DNA of 64,000 nt from Romanomermis culicivorax (taxonomy: Eukaryota > Nematoda > Enoplea > Mermithida > Mermithidae): contig CAWUHX010000357.1 of assembly GCA_963922205.1 (NCBI GenBank), positions 186,001 to 250,000 of the forward strand. Direction: 5' to 3'. Within the stretch, counting starts at the first letter, position 1. Each line of letters starts with the position of its first letter. The notes beneath the pieces were generated by a model. The model was given only the letters and a program-made list of their open reading frames with translations, was not told the DNA's origin and made no database searches. Position numbers and translations under genes: made by a program. This document shows positions 58,217 to 64,000 of this stretch, piece by piece.

Positions 58217-58809
58217 TGTTGTAGTGTGTTTTCCGCCGATTTTTCATTATTTGTCAAAACGCGTCACAGGCCCGCAGGTGGCAAGTGGAGAGAGCAACGC
58301 GGACCACCAGTGGCCATCTTACTGTAGCGCACGTCGGTACGCGTGCGCTGGTCTCTCACTTCACTTTATTCGTTACGTATACTTTACGTGTATTTTTATC
58401 TTCCTTACTAGTTGTGTGCCCCGCCGGCCACCACTAGTACATATTAGCCGCCTCCCACCACGCCTTTTTCGTCTTTGCTCGCCCGTGCGTGGGAGTAGAT
58501 TTATTATTGTCATTTTATTTTTCGTCTCGCCCGTAGCGCTTTGGTCACGTAAGTTTTTCGTACGTTATTGTATAATAATAAATAGGTAGGAGAATCCCTT
58601 TATTTTTAGTTAGGGAGAAAGAAGGGAGACAATTAAAGAAACTAGGTTTTCTTTAATTGTTGGGATAATTATTGTCGGGGTTTAAGTACTAGTAATTAAG
58701 TAATCGGGTAAACGTGGGCGTGGGACGCACGTACATTAAGGACGCAACCTCGGAATCCCAATCCTGCCCGCGCCGCATCCTCTTCGCCCCGATAAAACAA
58801 AATATAACA
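58217..58809 (+). repeat. 3' LTR of element 3
   Basis: 593 bp, three differences from the 5' LTR (near 44,824, 44,838 and 45,211 in the 5' copy). Followed by the target duplication CAGC. Confidence 0.96.
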
Positions 58810-58893
58810 CAGCCGCCGACTGCCCTTGGCTGTCGCCGACTGTCGGCGACAAAAATCTTAGGATTTTTTCACTTCTGAATAAGCCTTATATGT
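58810..58893. mobile_element. Right part of the small MITE split by element 3
   Basis: GC-rich palindromic sequence (GTCGCCGACTGTCGGCGAC) and the end CACTTCTGAATAAGCC, inverted to 44,661-44,681. Confidence 0.5.
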
Positions 58894-60019
58894 GCAAGAC
58901 GATTTGACCTAAACTTGACTTGAGAAACAGGAAAAGCGCCTCATGTGATGAAAAACTGACTGCATTGCTAAATTAGGTGATTCGTGACAGAAGCAATTTT
59001 GTAGTTTTCATGATTATGTATCGAATTCATGTTTTGCCATTAGATATGCCCCAGTGGTTGCTGACATCGGGTGTATATACGAAGTTTTAACCTTTCACCA
59101 AATTGATGCAAATTTTAGTGTAACCAAAGATCCATGGGTGGAAAATTGTCAGCATGGTGTTATCCAGATTTTTATGAGGTGTTAAATGCATGATTACTGT
59201 TTTTTCAGAATTTACACCTGGTTACCTTTTTGATAAGTAACATAAAGACATTGTAAATGAATTAGAACAAGAAGAACTGTCACTGTTCAAATTCCTCAGA
59301 GCTCAAGTCACCAGTACAATCATACATGGCTTGGGAATGTGAAGCTTAATCTCAACCAAAACCTAACACAAATAGGTGTATTTTATCGTAGTAAGAAAGA
59401 ATATCTCGTTCCAAAATGTAGCGAATTGGTCTTGGTCTTTTGGGATTTATCCAAACCATGATTTAAAATACTGAGCATCTATTGCTCAATGAGTTAGAAC
59501 TGGACTTGTCAAAACATTTATTGATATACCGCAGATTTTGCTAGCTACTGATGAATATATGGTACAACCGAAAACATGTTCTCTGTCAGTAACAAGTAAG
59601 ATGAAATCACTGTTGTTCGACACGAGCAATGATCAGCACGAATCAACATGCTCAGTAATTTTTGCGACACAGTACCATAGAAACTGTCTTCGAGATGATG
59701 AGATTTTATGTGATTTAAAAATTTTGTTGATCTCCCCAGTTTTTATGTTGTTTTATGCTCAAAGTTTACAACTACAGTAAGATTCTGTGTAGGAAACGAT
59801 CTAGGGCTGGATACAACTACAGAGTAACTAAAGTGCATTCCCAATCTTGCCATGTTATCTTGATTGGAAGAGCAAAGATTTTTGTGGTAAATATTGAAAA
59901 TTGCAAAATTCGCTTTGTAAGAATTATATAATCGGATGCAAATTTCAAATCAAATTACTGCAAGTATATTTCAAGTGGAACTTTTTGTCATTCAGAGAAA
60001 AAGTCCACACGGAGCTCAC

Positions 60020-60342
60020 CTGTTCCATGCAATCACTATTGTGCCTAGGACCATATTCCGATAACCGATTCCCATGACGAAAATGATTGTCCATTTGACA
60101 GACCAAACATTTTCGACCAATGACCAGGTGCAAAGAGTCAAAGAATTTAAGGTCACCAGAGCAATCAAGTGCAATGCATCGCCTATTAGAATGGACAATA
60201 GTAACTTGTAGAAAATAGTGTTACAGCCCACTGCTTTTGATTTTTTCGCAGCTCGACTGGCCATTGGTAAAATCAAGCATATTAAACAAAGTAGACCACT
60301 GAGAATAACACACGTTCCCGGCACCAACACTTGTAGCGCCAT
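60020..60342 (-). CDS. 7TM chemoreceptor-type GPCR, exon 1 (TM1-TM3)
   Basis: Starts at ATG 60,342 and ends in phase 2 at a GTGAGC donor. It encodes TM1 (VILSGLLCLICLILPM at about 12-27), TM2 (LLLSILIGDALHLIALVTL at about 47-65) and TM3 to the motif YRNMVLGTIVIAWNR at the cytoplasmic end. With exons 2 (43,864-44,125) and 3 (39,358-39,699) it gives a 308-residue protein with seven membrane segments, a normal size. The phases join correctly across both introns. It resembles nematode serpentine chemoreceptors at the level of topology; the exact family (srx, srt or other) is not assigned. It would sit in the plasma membrane, probably of sensory neurons. Gene expression now has to cross a 15.9-kb intron. 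Confidence 0.8.
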
Positions 60343-61336
60343 GTTGCGGATTAAAGGTATTTTCTAGAAATGTTCGGCTTTTAAATGAAGGTGTTGTTTT
60401 CAAGTTATTTCTTGTTTTTGGTTTATTAATATAATGACACTCGTCATCTCGAAAAATAGTAGTTAAATATTTTGTCCAATTAGGAACTTGCGTAAAAAAG
60501 TTGTGAAACTGTTGTTGACAATGTAGGCACAGATGAAAAACAAAGGTATGGCGGTGTACCAAAGTCAGGCGGTGAGTGACTGGCATTAAATTAAGGATCT
60601 AGAGGGTTGTTTAGAATGTTTTTTACAATTAAATGCTATTGGATTCAACGTAAGAATAACACAATTGGAGAGCACATGTTCCAGCATTTGTGAAATGGAA
60701 CTATGAGGTACCAGCCTTTAATTCATCAGAAAAATAACCTTTGAAAGAATGGACCATGAGTGTGATCCACCAAAAAATTATCAAAAGGAAAGAGTTCCAC
60801 TGTCTAGTGTCTAGTCAACTATTTGTGCCGAACTTCAAAATCACCTACATTCTTTATTATTTGATCCAACATAAGGACTGAAAAACTTATGGCTGGCCAG
60901 AACTGTACCAAAAGCAATGAGCAACATCTAACGTAAACTGCACAACATGCTCGAAAGTGAAACCATTCATAGAACAGAAAGAAAATCGAAAAATTTAAAT
61001 TTTGGGGTTACATATCGTCGTCAGGTAATATTATTTTTTGATGTCTTAAATGCTTTGTAGCATCTCTTAGACGTTGTGACTACAAAAAAAATACAAAAAC
61101 AATGTAAAGAAGACGTTTTTTGATTTTTTTTTGGTGAAAAAATGGAAATTTTTTTCCTCAAGGAGCCCCAGAAAATTTAAGGCAGTCGATGATCCTTTAC
61201 CTCAAAAAAAATCGCACGGCCGCACAGACCTTCGGGCTTCGCTACATTTATGCTCTCGAAGCAGCAATCCTGTGATGCTGAAAAAAATGAGATAATCGAA
61301 AAATAGTGCCTTTTATCAAAAATATTTCGGTACGTT
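60343..61336 (-). other. Intergenic spacer between tandem receptor genes
   Basis: About 1 kb with no gene. The part at 60,400-60,590 is similar to sequence upstream of the decayed copy near 10,800-11,000, so upstream DNA was duplicated with the gene. Confidence 0.5.
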
Positions 61337-61989
61337 TCATAAATCATTGCTATTGCATAACAACTTTTGGGCCAAAGCCTTCACACCTAACCTTATGTCT
61401 TCACAAAAAATCAAAGACAACACGGATGTATAAGTGCACAAAATAATCATTGCGTAATGACAGGCTAAAATGGCGTGATCAAAACTCACAAAAGCCAGAA
61501 CTGCGTTGGTGGTAATCAGTATAACAACCATCAACACCACCTTCAGACCGATCAAAGTTTCGACCTTGTCAGACCGTAAACCATGACTGTTTGGTGTTGT
61601 GATTCGAACATTGCGATTTTGAGCAATGAAAGTGAGCACTGGTTGAACTTGATTCTAAATATTTTCAAGTCAAATAATCTGTGACACAAACTCAACACAA
61701 GTTAAAGCGATCCAAAAAATGTGCTTATTTTACTCACCTCACGAATAATGAACAAATATGCAAAGATGATAAAAATCAAACTGATTAGGCTGAATGCGCT
61801 CAGTATTGCTGTATAAATTTTATTCGGGCAGAATGGATGACAGCTCAAGGTCCCGACATCAAAATCCACGTAGCAAACTGCACAAGTGTGACAGCCGTAG
61901 ATAGAATCCATGTCACGCATATCAAAGACTTCGAGTGTTCGAACCATTGCAATGACTTGAAATTGAGAGTGATGCAAAATTTCCACATC
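61337..61989 (-). pseudogene. Tandem paralogue of the 7TM receptor, exons 2 and 3, frameshifted
   Basis: Exon 2 is 61,738-61,989 (acceptor TTTTACCTCAG, donor GTGAGT). Exon 3 is 61,337-61,654 (acceptor ATTTAG, stop at 61,337). Both match the receptor gene at 39,358-60,342. Exon 2 is 252 nt against 262 nt: about 10 nt are missing at 61,877 after the TM4 peptide TLVQ. This moves the loop and TM5 (FCPNKIY, LFIIREVSK) into another frame. Splice sites and exon 3 are otherwise well preserved, so the loss looks recent. Exon 1 was not found in the remaining 2 kb of the window. Confidence 0.75.
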
Positions 61990-62285
61990 CTGAGGTAAAA
62001 GAATTATTACGCATTCCACATATTATATGAACCTACCATTTAAAATATGATATCTCTCCGTACTAATCCTCAAGTTTACATGTTATCTTGCATTGTCCAG
62101 TGGTAGTCCAAAGATTACTTTAGCATCCATAGAAACTCTACTCTCGTTTGATACTCCTCGAATTTTCCAGGATGCGCTTTTCAAGAAGTTCGACTTTTTG
62201 TATGATAAGTTGCCTGTACATCAGGTTTTAATGTAAGCTTGAATGTTGATTATGGTTAAGGCGTTCATTTACATTGGAAGTCAAA
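61990..62285. other. AT-rich DNA upstream of the paralogue exon 2
   Basis: Probably intronic. Nothing recognised. Confidence 0.4.
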
Positions 62286-62289
62286 ATTT

Positions 62290-62645
62290 GACCAGCAGCT
62301 GTCAGTCTAGTAGTTATCGTTTACAACTACTAGTCTCAAGAAGCAGGTTTGATTCTGTGTGTAACCCAAAATCAAATTTCTGATAGCTGACCCCGGCCGA
62401 CAGAGCTCTTTCTGGGTAGATAAATTGCGTAGGCGAGCTTGGAACGCCGCTTGCAGGGGTCTACTCAGTCCAGTTAGCATCTTGGCGAAGGTGCGGAAAG
62501 TGAGCAGATGGACCTATTCCATTTGCGAGGTAGGTAGGCAAACAAGTGCCGCTTGTCGAGCAGATGCAGCCTGTGGAATGTCGCCTCTGGTAGAAAGCAA
62601 AAAGCACCCAAAGAGCGCCTCTCATATATGGTGAGCACTTATATG
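62290..62645 (+). repeat. tRNA-derived SINE-like sequence
   Basis: CAGTCTAGTAGTTAT (A-box-like, 62,307) and GCAGGTTTGATTCTG (B-box-like, 62,343) occur at tRNA-like spacing. A body rich in GAGCTCTTTCTGGG and GCTTGGAACGCCGC follows. Different from the sequence at 43,115. Not called a functional tRNA. Confidence 0.4.
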
Positions 62646-62649
62646 GCCG

Positions 62650-63655
62650 TTAGTCCTGTAAAGCCAGCAATTTCAGCTATGGGAAAAATGGGTGCAGCTG
62701 TACCTTCAAAAATTTGCTCAACTTTGAAATTTTACTATGTTTCGGGATATTTTATTATGTACATGCGCTTCAAACACTCCAAACTATTATTATTGGTCAT
62801 ATTTCCTATCCGAATGACACTCCCTGATGAGAAGCAGGGTGTCCCCAATCGTAGAGCACCTTGTCACAGCTTATTACACGACAGACAGCTTACGTTAATT
62901 TTGTTGTAACATTGAGCCGGCAGTTTCGACTTTTTATATTAAATTACTCAAGAGAGGAATTTTAGTCTAAGACACTCTGTTGTACAACCAACCACCGTAG
63001 ATAGATCAATGAAATTTCGCCAGCGACTTGACTCACATCTCTCCATTTCATTCAGGTAATCTGAACGTATCAAGATTTCCTGCAGGAATCCGTAAATTTC
63101 CTTGAGAAGAAGTTTAGACGACTCATGTACACTGTATTAGGATGAGTCACACCCGTGAATGACTAACTACGCCTCTATCAGGAGTGCTATTGCATAACAC
63201 TCGCCATGTAAAACTAGAGAAAATTTGTCATTTCCGAATATAATTTATTTCTAAACTTTCATAGTTTAATGTATCAGTAAGTGGAATATTCTATCATTAT
63301 TAGTGTCATTAGATTTATGAAATTAATGGCGATGAAACTCGCACAGAATTATAGATTAAACTGAAAAGCCCGCCTCTATTTTTCCCTGCCTTTAATGACG
63401 TATCTTAGTAAATGAATAGTGCAATAATAAGCATCGCCTCCTAAAATTCCAAATTCCTTTCTCAAATCGACTCTTGTGAGTAACAGCCTCCATTGTATAT
63501 CGGTATCCTCAATGTATCCATATCTCGTATGTATGAATACACTTACTGTATTGTTATGCCGAATAATTTACTAATTTTTGGTATCCTGAACACGTACAAC
63601 AGTATTTGTTATTCCATCACATTGACAAGTTCTCGTTATCCGGAACACACATTTT
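62650..63655. other. AT-rich DNA without recognised genes
   Basis: Short open frames only. No TM1-TM3 exon for the paralogue was found. Confidence 0.4.
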
Positions 63656-63660
63656 TGTTC

Positions 63661-64000
63661 TTAGGCTTAGGCTTTAGCCTAGTCACGAGCATAGGCTTAC
63701 GCTTAGGCTTAGGCTTAGGCTTAGGCTTAGGCTTAGGCTTAGGCTTAGGCTTAGGCTTAGGCTTAGGCTTAGGCTTAGGCTTAGGCTTAGGCTTAGGCTT
63801 AGGCTTAGGCTTAGGCTTAGGCATAGGCTCATGCTTAGGCATAGGCATAGGCTTAGGCTCATGCTCAGGCATAGGCTAAGGCTTGTGCTAAGGCTGATGC
63901 TGAAGCTTATGCTAAGGCTCCTGCTAAAGCGTAGACTTAGGCTTTTGTTGAGGCTTAGGCTCAAGCTCATGCTCAGGCTTATGTTTGGGCTCATGCTCGG
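63661..64000 (+). repeat. Interstitial telomeric array, TTAGGC on +
   Basis: TTAGGC units are near pure from about 63,691 to 63,820. They then decay into GGCTCATGCTC-type variants up to the window end. Growing degeneracy outward argues for an internal array rather than a live telomere. Repeat-derived open frames (LGLG, PKPK) are not genes. Confidence 0.95.

Larger units (their letters stand above)
44686..58809 (+). mobile_element. Young Ty3/gypsy retrotransposon with exonuclease ORF (element 3), 14.1 kb
   Basis: Two 593-bp LTRs differ at only three positions (0.5%). The flanking 4-bp duplication is CAGC (44,682-44,685 and 58,810-58,813). Order: LTR, primer site, gag-pol in one frame interrupted by one TGA, exonuclease ORF, hairpin, polypurine tract, LTR. 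The coding part is clearly more GC-rich than the surrounding intron, with a codon bias toward C and G ends. It lies antisense in intron 1 of a receptor gene. At 14.1 kb it is long for the Ty3/gypsy group; the 5.2-kb third ORF accounts for this. Confidence 0.96.
44126..60019 (-). other. Intron 1 of the receptor gene, containing element 3
   Basis: The donor is GTGAGC after codon N-R (60,019 downwards) and the acceptor CTGCAG ends at 44,126. Of its 15.9 kb, 14.1 kb is element 3 plus its duplicated 4 bp, leaving about 1.8 kb of original intron. The gene and the element are in opposite orientation. The host part at 58,900-60,019 shows nothing else recognisable. Confidence 0.75.

Noticed and set aside
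62290..62365. Functional tRNA gene
   Set aside because: A- and B-box-like motifs are present but no proper cloverleaf or anticodon stem can be drawn.
63493..64000. Repeat-rich open frames on both strands at the window end
   Set aside because: Translation of the TTAGGC array.

Overview
The window comes from a nematode-like genome. Two long arrays of the nematode telomere unit TTAGGC sit inside it (40.1-40.5 kb and 63.66 kb to the end). The only host gene family recognisable is a set of 7TM chemoreceptor-type receptors split by introns. Putative acceptors follow the T-rich..AG pattern usual in nematodes. Host DNA is AT-rich and gene-poor. Most of the window is transposable elements, several nested in one another. 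The species cannot be named from the sequence.

Layout. (1) 1-7,527: the 3' part of an old, inactivated Ty3/gypsy element on +, with a 51-bp repeat in gag, many stops in pol and a 3' LTR. (2) 7.5-14.08 kb: AT-rich DNA with a purine-rich tract, a receptor pseudogene fragment and a degenerate terminal-inverted-repeat (TIR) element. (3) 14,085-30,883: a hAT-like inverted-repeat element with an 8-bp target duplication. Two small TIR elements and a complete 13.6-kb Ty3/gypsy element on the minus strand (16,616-30,185) have inserted into it. (4) 30.9-39.3 kb: a receptor pseudogene, an internally deleted PIF/Harbinger element and several MITE-like elements. (5) 39,358-60,342, minus: a three-exon receptor gene. 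Its first intron holds a young 14.1-kb Ty3/gypsy element on + (44,686-58,809), and its second intron holds a telomeric array, a SINE-like element and a MITE. (6) 61,337-61,989: a tandem paralogue of that receptor with a frameshift, followed by unannotated DNA and the second telomeric array.

The most notable system is the large extra 3' ORF carried downstream of pol by both long Ty3/gypsy elements. They belong to clearly different families. Each ORF starts with a 3'-5' exonuclease domain of the DEDDy (RNase D/WRN/MUT-7-like) type with all four acidic residues and the Exo III tyrosine. A conserved region, a long low-complexity or coiled-coil and basic linker, and a conserved helical C-terminal region follow. 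Both ORFs contain a candidate intron at the same place and phase, three residues before a shared N-V-K/R-R-L motif. In the minus-strand element this intron carries in-frame stops, so it must be removed to give the full protein. Each ORF also has a strong splice acceptor less than 100 nt upstream of its first AUG. This suggests an LTR retrotransposon that makes an unspliced genome and a spliced exonuclease mRNA. The role of the exonuclease is unknown; interference with host small-RNA silencing is one untested idea.

A stem-loop directly precedes the polypurine tract in all three elements. Between the old element 1 and the young element 3 it shows two paired (covarying) substitutions.
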